Part shown: one piece after another, positions 47,454-56,428 of the stretch | Numbering within the stretch: position 1 is the stretch's first letter | Layout of the letters: the number at the start of each line of letters is the position of its first letter | Source of the DNA: MED-G105 sp039025235 | GTDB taxonomy: Bacteria > Pseudomonadota > Alphaproteobacteria > Caulobacterales > Parvularculaceae | Direction: 5' to 3' | Assembly: GCA_039025235.1 (NCBI GenBank) | Contig: JBCCOS010000001.1 | Span: forward strand, 124,001-188,000 | Length of the DNA stretch: 64,000 bases | Position numbers and translations under genes: made by a program | Notes under the pieces: model-generated | The model's input: the letters and a program-made list of their open reading frames with translations, nothing else | The model's database searches: none | Told to the model about the DNA's origin: nothing

Positions 47454-48638
47454 ATGTCAGAGAACACCGTAATTGTTGGGATGGCGCGCACACCAATTGG
47501 AAACTTCAATGGTGCCTTTTCTGGGATTCCTGCGACACAGCTGGGATCTACAGCGATTGAAGCAGCCGTTAAGCGCTCTAGCATATCCGCCGAACAGGTC
47601 AGTGATGTGTTGATGGGGTGCGTCCTGCCTGCAGGCCTGGGACAAGCGCCGGCACGTCAAGCTGCAATTGGCGCTGGTTTACCAATTAGTGCGGGCGCGA
47701 CGACCCTCAATAAAATGTGCGGGTCAGGCATGCGAACCATTATGACCGCGGACGATGCGCTACGTGCAGGTTCCGCTGATATTGTTGTGGCAGGCGGCAT
47801 GGAGTCAATGACCAATGCGCCTCATCTGTTGCCGACTGGTCGGTCAGGCGTAAAATACGGCCATAGCGAGATCCTTGATCATATGGCGATTGATGGTCTT
47901 GAAGATGCCTATGACAAGCGCACAGCCATGGGCGTTTTTGCTGATCGGACAGCGCGCGATCGACAAATAACCCGCGATGATCAGGACGAATATGCAACGA
48001 TGTCTGTGACGCGGGCGCAGCGGGCTATTTCTGATGGCAGCTTTCAATTAGAAATCACGCCTGTCGTTTTAAACACGAGGAAAGGTGAAATCGTTATCTC
48101 TGATGACGAAAAACCAGGCCTAGTAAATCCGGATAAAATTCCCCAATTACGGCCAGCATTTGAAAAAGACGGCACCGTAACGCCGGGCAATGCGTCTGCT
48201 ATTTCAGATGGCGCTGCGGCGGTCGTTTTAATGCGCGCGCGTGATGCGCAAAACGCAGGGGCTCAGCCGATCGCACGTATTGTCGGTCATGTCAGTCATG
48301 CAGTCCCTCCCAATGAAGTTTGCAATGCGCCAATCAAAGCGATCGAAAAACTTCTTACAAAGACGGGTTGGAATAAAGACGACGTCGACCTTTTCGAGAT
48401 CAACGAAGCATTTGCAGTTGTTGCTATCGCAGCAATCCGTGAGCTGAATTTACCAACTGAAAAAGTGAATATTAATGGTGGTGCAATTGCCCTCGGCCAT
48501 CCCATTGGTGCATCAGGAACACGGATTATCATAACGCTTCTTGCAGCGCTTCAAAGGACCGGCGGTACAAAAGGCATTGCTAGTCTTTGCATAGGCGGAG
48601 GCGAAGCAACTGCGGTAGCCGTTGAGCTTATTAAATAG
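47454..48638 (+). CDS. Acetyl-CoA acetyltransferase (thiolase)
   Basis: Degradative or biosynthetic thiolase of 394 residues, converting acetoacetyl-CoA and CoA to two acetyl-CoA or the reverse. The nucleophile is Cys89 in NKMCGSGMRT, with His349 in GGAIALGHPIGASG and Cys379 in CIGGGEA. NEAFAVVA is also present. GGGAG precedes ATG 47454, 93 bases after the dehydrogenase. It could end leucine or BKACE-derived acetoacetate metabolism, or feed PHB synthesis (PhaA). Confidence 0.93.
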   Translation: MSENTVIVGMARTPIGNFNGAFSGIPATQLGSTAIEAAVKRSSISAEQVSDVLMGCVLPAGLGQAPARQAAIGAGLPISAGATTLNKMCGSGMRTIMTADDALRAGSADIVVAGGMESMTNAPHLLPTGRSGVKYGHSEILDHMAIDGLEDAYDKRTAMGVFADRTARDRQITRDDQDEYATMSVTRAQRAISDGSFQLEITPVVLNTRKGEIVISDDEKPGLVNPDKIPQLRPAFEKDGTVTPGNASAISDGAAAVVLMRARDAQNAGAQPIARIVGHVSHAVPPNEVCNAPIKAIEKLLTKTGWNKDDVDLFEINEAFAVVAIAAIRELNLPTEKVNINGGAIALGHPIGASGTRIIITLLAALQRTGGTKGIASLCIGGGEATAVAVELIK

Positions 48639-48651
48639 CCAAAGCAATTCT

Positions 48652-48690
48652 ACAGCGGTGCGACCTCAAATGGAATCAAAGTGCCGCTGT
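48652..48690. repeat. Dispersed palindrome, near-core
   Basis: Arms ACAGCGG (48652-48658) and CCGCTGT (48684-48690) surround CTCAAATGGAATC, one base off the usual core. Confidence 0.7.
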
Positions 48691-48737
48691 GAAGCTTGGT
48701 TTTTGCCCGTTTGCGCCGGTAACTAGAGCCGTTCAAT

Positions 48738-48751
48738 GATTTCATTTGAAA
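48738..48751. repeat. Dispersed repeat core, inverted
   Basis: GATTTCATTTGAAA, one mismatch from GATTCCATTTGAAA. It lies less than 50 bases after the previous copy, so this convergent gap holds two units in opposite orientation. Confidence 0.65.
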
Positions 48752-48793
48752 CGAAGCGACTTTAGAAAATAGTTTCACACAATGAGTGCGCGT

Positions 48794-51673
48794 CTACTCT
48801 TCTGCATTCTCAAGCGCTCTTTGGGCGGCTTGCCTCTTCCATGCACGCCGCCAAGACCGTGGCCAGAAATGCTTACTAACACCGTATTTAGGGGGCAGGC
48901 GGTATTTTTTGGTTAAAAAGTTCGTCTTATTTGTTTTGTTGGAGCGAAGCCTTCGCGCCAGCGCTGCTTCTTCATCCAGAGTTTCAGTAGCATCAGCGCT
49001 TGCGGGGTCGTCAGGTCGGTGAGGCGACGCGTCTTTTGGCGGTTTCGCAGGGGCAATCGTCTGCTCGGAAACAACCTCGTCGGTTTTTTCAGACTGCGAA
49101 GTCGCAGTCTCTACTTGTGCCTTCTCTTGTGGCACTTTGGTTTCGGCAAGCTCTTCTTGTTCAATCCGTTGGTTCGCAGCGTTTTCTTCTGCAGTCTGAG
49201 CAGGATGAGGCGAGCCGTTGAAATCAATGAGCTCGGACGGTGACTCTGTTTTTCCAACAAAGACATCACTCGCATTAAGGGAGGCCGTCGCTTCTTCTGC
49301 GCCGAGATCTGCCGCACCGTCTTCCAATGCGCCACTGTCGTCAGTATTTTGTTCTGTGGGAAGAGGTGAAGATGCGCTTGTTGAGGATGACACATCGTCG
49401 TCCGTAACCGCGTTCTCAACCGGTAAAAGGACTCTAATACCCGGAATAAAATAAGCACTCGCATCAGAGATGCGTACAGAAACATTCAATGCTTCCCCAT
49501 TTGGGGTTTCTAACGGTGATTCTGGTGAGAGAAGCTCCCTGTCCGGCGTTTTGTCCTCCGTTTTATCCGGCGTTTCGCTGATTGGTTCGAACGTGGGCTC
49601 CTTGCTGTTCTGGTCTAGCGAAGCGGCGGTATCTTGTTCGTCATGGGCTTTGTCCTCATGTGTCATTACCCTTTCAATCAAAGACGGACTATTCTGTTTT
49701 GGTCTCGGCGTATCACTGTCGTTACTGGCCTTGCTTTGATCACCCACGGGTCCAAGTTTATCATTAATCTGCTTATCGGTTATGGGAGACGACGAGGTCA
49801 CGGTATCAGACGCCGCTACGACATCGCCCGATGGCGCAGGCGTTGACGTTTCATTCTGATGAGCATTGCTTTCGCGACGTTGAAGATCCGAACCCTCCGT
49901 CTCAGATTGTGAAAGATCTTCTTCGGCCATTGTGTTCTTCTGATATGGCTCGACAGGTTTTTCTTGTTGACGTCGATCGGTGAAAAATGATTCTGTTTCT
50001 TCAATATCTTGTATCTCGTCGAGGTCAGCTTGACCATCCCATGGGTCGTTCGCCAATTCATCTTCATTAGAAACAACATTAAGCTCTTTTCGAATTCGTT
50101 CCCGTACTTCGTCTGTAAAGACAGGGCGTTCGGAATGTCCGGTGTTTGTAATACGATCGTCATGGTTTTCTGAAATAGCGCGAAGTTGAGGCTCTTCATC
50201 ATTGATGGACGGCTCATTATTTTCGTTGGGATCTGGATTTTCGTTGGGATCTGGTACGTTTAACTGTGAGTCATAATCGGCAGTTGACGATGATCTATGC
50301 TTTGTCTCGATAGTGACGTCGCGCACTTCCGAGGTCATATCAATGGCTTCACCATGTCCATCGTTATGGTCATGGGCTGGGGCGCCTGCGGCGGCGGTCG
50401 CCACAGCTCTGACGCGGGAAGCTTTTTGTTGCGCTCGGACATCGTTACTGCCCGCCGCGTTTTGGCTTAGTTCAACATCTATTTTTTCATTCAGTCTCTT
50501 TATTAAGGCTCTGTCTTCGGCAGTGAGTGCATCGCTATTGATATTAGGCTCAGAAGACCCCGCCTTTTGCGGTTCGAATGAGTGGCTCGAATGAGATTTG
50601 GCGCTAAAATCGGTCTCGGTTCCGGTTCCGGTCTCTGGCCCAGTCTCTGTTCCGGTCTCTGGCCCAGACTGGGTGGCGTTATCCTCAAGAGTGTCGTCAA
50701 CTCTCTGATCGATTGTCGATAATACTGATGTGCGTTGAGTAATCGTTCGCTGCGATGACGTCAGATCGGTCGATTTATCGATTCCGCTAGCGGAAGACGA
50801 TGACTGCGTTTTCTGCTTTTTGATTGGGTCACCGGTGCGAAACAGATCCGACAACGCCTCTTTTGTTAACGTTGGTAAGCCAATGAGCTCTCGAACAACA
50901 TTTACATGGGAGGGGGTAAATTGAGTGAGTGCGCCTACTTTACCAAGATGATTTCCTTGGGCTGCGGCGAACCCAAGACTTCTTAAAGCGGAGAGCGAAA
51001 CTTGATCTTCAACGCCAACAGCTGAGATAGTTGCATCGTATTTTCTGGCAAGCTCTAAAAGCTCAGAAATTGCCGATAAACCAGGACCGCGAACGGTTCT
51101 CGCAAATCTCAGTATGGCGGCCCCACCGGTTTTGATCTCTGCAAATGGGAAGGGGTCGACATTCCTCAAAAAATCATTGGCACGACCCCGCACCTCAATT
51201 GCAAGCCGCGCTCCTGTTTCAGCAAGTTGCTGATAATTTCGAGCAGCGGTTGTGATGTCGGTGTCCATTGCTGGCATAGGACACTCAAACGTGATGAATT
51301 CGGCTGGAAAGTCACGCTCGCGGGTCGTTAAGACAAAGTGGTTTGCGAACGCCTCATCAGTAACGTCACTGACGGAGAGATTTATGGAAAAGCCTGGAGG
51401 ATAGGGGCCGCGCCATTCTTGATAGGCATCGAGCGCTTTATTGAATACATAGCGCGTGAGCTCGCCCATTCGACCTTGCGTTTCGAAGAATGAAATAAAC
51501 GCCCCAGGGGGAAGAAGGCCAAGAGTAGGATGGCGCCAGCGAACAAATGTTTCCATCCTAGCAAGAGCACCATTACCGAGATCAAATATTGGCTGGAACA
51601 GGACTTCAAAATCGCCGTTCGCAAGCGCCGTATCAATATCGACGTTGGAGAGTCGAACAGCGTGCGCCCCCAT
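48794..51673 (-). CDS. Degenerate EAL-domain protein with long acidic disordered tail
   Basis: Cytosolic protein of 959 residues. The first 270 residues resemble an EAL cyclic-di-GMP phosphodiesterase (VLFQPIFDLGNGALARMETFVRWRHPTLG, FSINLSVSDVT, ALRSLGFAAAQGNHLGK), but the signature EAL is ETF (residues 41-43) and the DDFG loop is EVRG, so the domain is likely inactive or a binding module. From about 290 the sequence is low complexity, rich in Glu, Asp, Ser, Thr and Pro, with a short GTET-type repeat. The last 60 residues are strongly basic (LRSNKTNKTNFLTKKYRLPPKY, RSWRRAWKRQ), perhaps binding nucleic acid or membrane. AAGGA precedes ATG 51673. Confidence 0.8.
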   Translation of the reverse strand: MGAHAVRLSNVDIDTALANGDFEVLFQPIFDLGNGALARMETFVRWRHPTLGLLPPGAFISFFETQGRMGELTRYVFNKALDAYQEWRGPYPPGFSINLSVSDVTDEAFANHFVLTTRERDFPAEFITFECPMPAMDTDITTAARNYQQLAETGARLAIEVRGRANDFLRNVDPFPFAEIKTGGAAILRFARTVRGPGLSAISELLELARKYDATISAVGVEDQVSLSALRSLGFAAAQGNHLGKVGALTQFTPSHVNVVRELIGLPTLTKEALSDLFRTGDPIKKQKTQSSSSASGIDKSTDLTSSQRTITQRTSVLSTIDQRVDDTLEDNATQSGPETGTETGPETGTGTETDFSAKSHSSHSFEPQKAGSSEPNINSDALTAEDRALIKRLNEKIDVELSQNAAGSNDVRAQQKASRVRAVATAAAGAPAHDHNDGHGEAIDMTSEVRDVTIETKHRSSSTADYDSQLNVPDPNENPDPNENNEPSINDEEPQLRAISENHDDRITNTGHSERPVFTDEVRERIRKELNVVSNEDELANDPWDGQADLDEIQDIEETESFFTDRRQQEKPVEPYQKNTMAEEDLSQSETEGSDLQRRESNAHQNETSTPAPSGDVVAASDTVTSSSPITDKQINDKLGPVGDQSKASNDSDTPRPKQNSPSLIERVMTHEDKAHDEQDTAASLDQNSKEPTFEPISETPDKTEDKTPDRELLSPESPLETPNGEALNVSVRISDASAYFIPGIRVLLPVENAVTDDDVSSSTSASSPLPTEQNTDDSGALEDGAADLGAEEATASLNASDVFVGKTESPSELIDFNGSPHPAQTAEENAANQRIEQEELAETKVPQEKAQVETATSQSEKTDEVVSEQTIAPAKPPKDASPHRPDDPASADATETLDEEAALARRLRSNKTNKTNFLTKKYRLPPKYGVSKHFWPRSWRRAWKRQAAQRALENAEE

Positions 51674-52054
51674 GAGTTTGATTCCTTTTTTCCTTGCCGA
51701 ATGCTCGGCCCTTTGCTGTCCCAACACTACTTCGAATTATTTAAGCGATGGTCGTGGCGTGATAGTTAAACATGTTGCATCATCAAACGTCTTGCCGCTT
51801 GCTGCCCTTATTAACAGGCATTAAGCGGCTAACGTCGTTATCATCTATCGAGACAGCCTTTCGGTATTACCGGTCGAAGAAAACACATTCAGAGATTTAA
51901 TGGAGCGATTCAACCATGGTCGCAAATATGTGCGTTCGTGAAACGAAGCTTGTTTTTCCATCAGCGACGGTGATGAAAATGAAACGCCGTCTTTGTAAAG
52001 GCTCTATCGAAATCGATACGAAGTTTTGCCGTCCGCTTAAGTATTTGCTGCGCC
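51674..52054. other. Intergenic stretch, no gene seen
   Basis: Gap between nadK and the EAL-like gene, both on the minus strand. Open frames here on the plus strand run into nadK antisense and lack ribosome sites. Confidence 0.55.
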
Positions 52055-52816
52055 CTAGTTTTCAAACTGCTCCCGCAGGATCCGCTCTTCGAGTGAATGG
52101 CCTTGGTCGAACAGCAATCGCATTGAGATATGACGATTTTTCCGCGCCTCAACACGTTTAACATCCCGTACTTCTTCATTATCTGCGACCGCTGATACCG
52201 GTCTTAGTTCGTGTTCGAGGACGTCGAACGCGACTTCAGCTTCATGTGACAGCAAGGCCCCTTTCCAGCGGCGAGGGCGGAATGCACTTATTGGCGTTAG
52301 GGCCAAAAGTTGGGCGTCAATTGGCAAGATCGGGCCATGGGCGGACAGATTGTAAGCTGTTGAGCCTGCAGGGGTGGCCAGTAGTACGCCGTCGCAGGTC
52401 AGCGACTCCATGCGCGGCTGTCCATTAACTGAAATCTTAATGCGCGCGCTTTGCCTCGTTTGTCGAAAAAGTGACACTTCGTTGATGGCTAAAGCTTCTG
52501 TCCGCTTTCCCTCAATGGTTTCTGCGACCATCGAAAGAGGGTTAATGATCGATGGCTCGGCATCCTGAATTCTCTTGCCCAGTGTATCGATGTCGGGGGA
52601 GTTCATTAAAAAGCCGACGGTCCCGCAGTTCACCCCGTAAAACGCTTTGCCGGTTGACATATATCGGCGCATCACCTCGAGCATAAAGCCATCTCCGCCA
52701 ACGGCGACTATAATGTCGGCGGCATCAAGGTCTGCATGGCCAAGGCGATCCTTTATTCGTTGCGCTGTCTCGTCGGCAACGGGCCTACCGTTTGAAAGAA
52801 CGCGTAGTTTCTGCAT
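52055..52816 (-). CDS. nadK: NAD kinase
   Basis: Phosphorylates NAD to NADP with ATP. It has about 253 residues, within the family range. Motifs are VAVGGDGFMLEVMRRY, YGVNCGTVGFLMN, the NE motif in LAINEVSLFR, and the nucleotide site TCDGVLLATPAGSTAYNLSAHGPIL. ATG at 52816 is chosen over a TTG at 52825. Isolated gene, no operon partner visible. Confidence 0.95.
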   Translation of the reverse strand: MQKLRVLSNGRPVADETAQRIKDRLGHADLDAADIIVAVGGDGFMLEVMRRYMSTGKAFYGVNCGTVGFLMNSPDIDTLGKRIQDAEPSIINPLSMVAETIEGKRTEALAINEVSLFRQTRQSARIKISVNGQPRMESLTCDGVLLATPAGSTAYNLSAHGPILPIDAQLLALTPISAFRPRRWKGALLSHEAEVAFDVLEHELRPVSAVADNEEVRDVKRVEARKNRHISMRLLFDQGHSLEERILREQFEN

Positions 52817-53132
52817 AGGTATCAATTCTTTGCTACTAGAGCTTTTTGCGTTGCGATGGTGACGAAACGCGCCCTAGGTTGTTGATGTGGCAAACTTCTT
52901 TTATCGAGTTGATCGATTGAAAGGTCCAACCGCACTCATTTATCGGTGAAATGCCCTAAAACATAGTGTCGTATTATTCTGATATTGATGCTATGTCATA
53001 ACGTAATTTGTGTCTCGGTATAAGTCTCTGTCGATCCTCAGCGCGTGAAATTACGACCAATCGCATTGCAATCATTGAACTTATATGGCCAGTATTTGGT
53101 TTTGTCTCAAAGAGATTGCGTGGAGGCTAAGT
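52817..53132. other. Divergent promoter region, degenerate repeat traces
   Basis: Holds the promoters of nadK and the EgtB-like gene. A stretch near 52850 (gagctttttgcgttgcgatgg) recalls the dispersed repeat but lacks an intact core. No gene seen. Confidence 0.45.
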
Positions 53133-54638
53133 ATGTCGCCCCTCGATGACCTATTGCCTAGCGGTTCTAATGCCTCAACTGTGAAGGGCGACCAGAGCAG
53201 ATCAGGCACCACTAAAGACACTTGCCCTGACGGCGCCCGATCGAGTATTCATCCTTATGAAGAGAGAAAATTCATTGAGTACGATGTTGTGGCGTTGGCA
53301 GACTATTTCCTGAAAGTCAGGGGTAATAGCGAAAGCCTTGCTGCGCCACTTTCACCTGAAGACTGGATGCTTCAGTCGATGGAAGATGCAAGTCCCGTCA
53401 AATGGAATCTAGCTCATACGACCTGGTTTTTCGAAACCTTTATACTAAGTCGGTACTCCGATACCTATAAGCTCTTTAATCCGAACTTCGGGTTCTTATT
53501 TAATTCGTATTATAATCAAATAGGTGAAATGCATACGCGTCAGAAGCGCGGTGTCTTATCCCGCCCATCTGCAGAGGAGGTCTTGGCGTATCGGCGTGCC
53601 GTGACGCAAGCCACGCGTGCCCTTTTGGTTGGTGCTGATGAAAATCTGCTCAACATCATTGCGCCTCTCGTCATACTTGGATGCGCCCATGAAGAGCAGC
53701 ATCAGGAGCTTCTTCTTACAGATATAAAGCACGCCCTTTATGAAAATCCTTTTCCTTCAGCAGCGTATCCGAGTGAAGGTGGTGCCCGTTCCAGCACGAT
53801 GTGCTCGAGCACGAGCCCTTCTAGCACGAGTGGTAGGAGTACTGATGCGAGTGCCGATAATCCATCATGCCAAGACGACCTTTTGTTCATCGAATTTGAT
53901 GGCGGGCTTACAGAAATTGGCTGGTCTGATGAAGGATTTGCTTTTGATAACGAAGGCCCTGTTCATAAGGTATTCTTAAAGCCATTTGGTCTTGGACATC
54001 GGCTCGTGACGAATAGCGAGTATCTCGAATTTATGGATCGTGGTGGGTATCGCGATCCCCGTTGGTGGCTAGCGGATGGGTGGGCGCGTGTTGCGGCAGA
54101 GGAGTGGTCTGCACCTCTTTATTGGCAATACCGTGATGGTGAATGGTTACAGTATACCTTAAGCGGACTATCCCCTTTAGATCCTGATGCCCCTGTTTGC
54201 CATCTTTCCTATTACGAAGCTGCTGCCTATGCTGAGTGGACGGGATTCCGATTAGCAACCGAAGTGGAGTGGGAGCAGGCAGCGAAAACAGCCATTGCAT
54301 CGAACCCACTATCAGAGATTTCTGGTGTGTTCCTGTCGGAAGCTAAGCCGCGACCGCCTAAGCCGGTAACGGGGACAGTTTCGCCCAATGGGCCCGTGCG
54401 CCAGATGCTTGGCGATGTTTGGGAGTGGACCTCCAGTCCCTATATTGCGTATCCGGGGTATCGCGCCGCCCCGGGGGCTATTGGAGAATATAACGGCAAA
54501 TTCATGTCGTCCCAAATGGTTCTTCGCGGTGGTTCTTGTGCGACGCCTGTCGACCATGTTCGTCCAACCTATCGGAATTTTTTCCCACCCCATGTGAGGT
54601 GGCAATTCTCTGGATTGCGGCTCGCGTGCGATCTCTAA
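53133..54638 (+). CDS. egtB: EgtB-like ergothioneine synthase (sulfoxide synthase)
   Basis: Non-heme iron enzyme that joins oxidised sulfur to hercynine in ergothioneine synthesis. With ATG 53133, after GGAGG, it has 501 residues. The N-terminal DinB-like half has WNLAHTTWFFETFIL and the iron ligand motif HEEQHQELLLTDIKH. The C-terminal FGE-sulfatase half has SYYEAAAYAEWTGFRLATEVEWEQAA, DVWEWTSSPY and NFFPPHVRWQFSGLRLACDL. An unusual Ser/Thr-rich insertion (about residues 224-248) separates the halves. The expected partner egtD is not adjacent. The selenoneine enzyme SenA is a possible alternative, though usually with other neighbours. Confidence 0.85.
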   Translation: MSPLDDLLPSGSNASTVKGDQSRSGTTKDTCPDGARSSIHPYEERKFIEYDVVALADYFLKVRGNSESLAAPLSPEDWMLQSMEDASPVKWNLAHTTWFFETFILSRYSDTYKLFNPNFGFLFNSYYNQIGEMHTRQKRGVLSRPSAEEVLAYRRAVTQATRALLVGADENLLNIIAPLVILGCAHEEQHQELLLTDIKHALYENPFPSAAYPSEGGARSSTMCSSTSPSSTSGRSTDASADNPSCQDDLLFIEFDGGLTEIGWSDEGFAFDNEGPVHKVFLKPFGLGHRLVTNSEYLEFMDRGGYRDPRWWLADGWARVAAEEWSAPLYWQYRDGEWLQYTLSGLSPLDPDAPVCHLSYYEAAAYAEWTGFRLATEVEWEQAAKTAIASNPLSEISGVFLSEAKPRPPKPVTGTVSPNGPVRQMLGDVWEWTSSPYIAYPGYRAAPGAIGEYNGKFMSSQMVLRGGSCATPVDHVRPTYRNFFPPHVRWQFSGLRLACDL

Positions 54639-54650
54639 AAGGCGTCCAGC

Positions 54651-54664
54651 GATTCCATTTGAAA
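54651..54664. repeat. Dispersed repeat core before tRNA-Thr
   Basis: Exact inverted core GATTCCATTTGAAA in the short gap between the EgtB-like gene and the tRNA. It is the last full copy seen before the integrated element. Confidence 0.7.
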
Positions 54665-54740
54665 TTGAGAGACTTAAGAGTTGGGTGCCGAAATATAATG
54701 ATTGAGTCCGTCGATTAATCCGGTTATGAGCCCGTGATAT

Positions 54741-54816
54741 GCCGGATTAGCTCAGTTGGTAGAGCAGCGGTTTTGTAAACCGAAGGTCGGGGGTTCAAAT
54801 CCCTCATCCGGCACCA
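54741..54816 (+). tRNA. tRNA-Thr (TGT)
   Basis: A 76-base cloverleaf with acceptor arms GCCGGAT and ATCCGGC, encoded CCA, D-arm GCTCAGTTGGTAGAGC and T-arm GGGGGTTCAAATCCC. The anticodon loop TTTGTAA gives anticodon TGT, reading ACA and likely other Thr codons. A tyrosine integrase gene ends 76 bases beyond it, so this tRNA is a likely attachment site. Confidence 0.95.
54785..54816 (+). other. Probable attL overlapping the tRNA-Thr 3' end
   Basis: Tyrosine integrases commonly recombine at the 3' end of a tRNA, leaving the gene intact. Position and integrase orientation support this, but the core length cannot be found without the matching attR outside the window. Confidence 0.45.
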
Positions 54817-54859
54817 GTGGCCTTATTTATCCAAATGGAATCAATGCATTAGTGTTAAT

Positions 54860-54889
54860 GTGTACCACGTTTTTGGTTTCGTGGTACAC
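54860..54889. terminator. Perfect hairpin after the integrase gene
   Basis: Ten-base arms GTGTACCACG and CGTGGTACAC with a ten-base loop lie two bases past the integrase stop codon. No T run follows on the minus strand, so it may instead be an integrase or excisionase arm-binding site. Confidence 0.5.
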
Positions 54890-54891
54890 AA

Positions 54892-55971
54892 TCAGACATC
54901 AACACTCAATTTTGCAATCGCTGATGCTGCCGCCAGCTGACGATTAAACGCTCTGGTGTAGACTTCTGTTGTCTTTGTGCTTGTGTGTCCAAGTAACGCT
55001 GCTATGGCGTGTGAGTCGGCGCCGCTCGATGCAATTAGTCCGGCGACCATTTTGCGCACACCGTGGGAGGATCGGTTTTTCAAGTCGGCTTGCCAGCACC
55101 ACTTTTTAAAGCGCTGACCAAGCGCGCCTGCTGATGCATATGGTTCGCCGTCAGGTTTAACGATGTATGGGCGTCCCTCAACGGCAAAAGGGCGCGTTGC
55201 GTGGTACAATGTTAATGACATGGGCACCGTACACAGAGTACCTGTCTTTTGCGTTTTCCACTCCAATACCCAGCCAGGCTCCGGCACTTCAATTCGTTTT
55301 TCTTGATCAGCGCCAAGCCATACGGCGTCGCCAATGCGGCAGCCTGTAAAAATATGAATGATCAGCATCAACCGTGCCGGGCTTCCCTCAGAGTGACGCT
55401 GACAGTATTTCTCAACATCTTTTGTCGCCCATGGAACGGCGCCGCCTTTGCCCTTGTCAATCTTCGAGATACTTGCCGCAGGGTTTACCGTCGTCTCTGG
55501 CAGCTTGCCGCATTCGATCGCCCATTCGTACATTTGCGCAATACGGGTGATCGTATCGTCTGCGGCCGCCGGTCGGTCGCTGAGCGCATTCCTTGCCTGC
55601 ACAAGGATCTTTTTTTCCAAAAGCATCGGGCGCTTGCCAACGGCTTTTGTCATTCGGTCTAAATACAGTGTTGCTTTTTTAAACGTACTTGGAGAAATGA
55701 GTTCCGAGTCACATTGAACTTTTAAATATTCCAAATACTGACGAGACAACAACGCAAAAGACCGCGTTGGCGGTTTATCATCTGGTTTTGGTTTTGTAAC
55801 GAGCACGCCAGCGCGCGCGTCAAAGTACTGATCGCGAAAGTTTGGGTCGCCCGGTGCGGCGTAAATCGTTATCCATTTGTTTGGGTTGCCTTCGACACGC
55901 ACGCGATGGCGACGATTGCCGCTTGGCAAGGTATCCTGATGATACCCTGGATATTTTGGTTTGCGGGACAT
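54892..55971 (-). CDS. int: Tyrosine-type site-specific integrase
   Basis: Phage integrase of 359 residues that inserts and excises the element. The catalytic set is visible: Arg212 in TGCRIGDA, Lys242 in the WKTQKTG turn, His303 and Arg306 in SSHGVRKM, His329 in LGHTSTKTTEVYTRA and the nucleophile Tyr338. A SAM-like core-binding region sits at about 75-160. It is transcribed toward tRNA-Thr, and a small gene ends 10 bases upstream, probably in the same transcript. Codon content is phage-like, but I have not measured it. Confidence 0.95.
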   Translation of the reverse strand: MSRKPKYPGYHQDTLPSGNRRHRVRVEGNPNKWITIYAAPGDPNFRDQYFDARAGVLVTKPKPDDKPPTRSFALLSRQYLEYLKVQCDSELISPSTFKKATLYLDRMTKAVGKRPMLLEKKILVQARNALSDRPAAADDTITRIAQMYEWAIECGKLPETTVNPAASISKIDKGKGGAVPWATKDVEKYCQRHSEGSPARLMLIIHIFTGCRIGDAVWLGADQEKRIEVPEPGWVLEWKTQKTGTLCTVPMSLTLYHATRPFAVEGRPYIVKPDGEPYASAGALGQRFKKWCWQADLKNRSSHGVRKMVAGLIASSGADSHAIAALLGHTSTKTTEVYTRAFNRQLAAASAIAKLSVDV

Positions 55972-55981
55972 GCTTCAAAGC

Positions 55982-56209
55982 CTAAGCCGCTGACCCAAAT
56001 GCGGCAAGCTCTTCATCCGTAAGGTCTGATCCCAACTTCTCGTTGGTATTTACCTTGTCGTCTGTAGTGTTTGATTGTTCTGACGTTGTACATATTTCAA
56101 CGCCGCCATCAGGTTGCAGGTAAACGCGGCCTTTAAAGTTAGGACGCTTTGCAAGCACGTCCAACATCGTCGCGAGCCGTTGCGGCGAGACTTGGGGCTT
56201 ACCGGGCAT
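55982..56209 (-). CDS. Small protein upstream of the integrase
   Basis: Unrecognised acidic protein of 75 residues (QVSPQRLATMLDVLAKRPN near the start, DEELAAFGSA at the end). Located where an excisionase or integrase-control gene often lies, but without a helix-turn-helix that I can identify. ATG 56209 overlaps an upstream short open frame. Confidence 0.6.
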   Translation of the reverse strand: MPGKPQVSPQRLATMLDVLAKRPNFKGRVYLQPDGGVEICTTSEQSNTTDDKVNTNEKLGSDLTDEELAAFGSAA

Positions 56210-56269
56210 GGTTCACTTCTCTTGATGCGGTTTCGCGGTTAAACCCTCGGGTTGCAAAGCGATCAATCA
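56199..56269 (-). CDS. Possible leader peptide or remnant
   Basis: A 23-codon open frame from ATG 56269 (MIDRFATRGFNRE) ends inside the start of the next gene. The same frame stays open upstream for about 50 codons without an ATG, so it might be a longer protein starting with TTG or CTG, or a remnant. The coordinates give only the ATG-initiated form. Confidence 0.25.
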
Positions 56270-56428
56270 TGATTTGGGTCCGTGTGGTGGTAATAATGAA
56301 ACTATGCCTGCAACCGTGTGTCAGTGCGGCAAGGCTTTGCGTTTTAGGCGTCAACTTTGCGGCACCGCGCAACCCAAGTGTCCCAATTGGTGCTCGATAC
56401 GCGCAGGCTTTGTTTTTTCACTGTTCTC

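Noticed and set aside
51916..52161. 81-codon plus-strand frame
   Set aside because: Runs into nadK on the opposite strand and lacks ribosome-site support.
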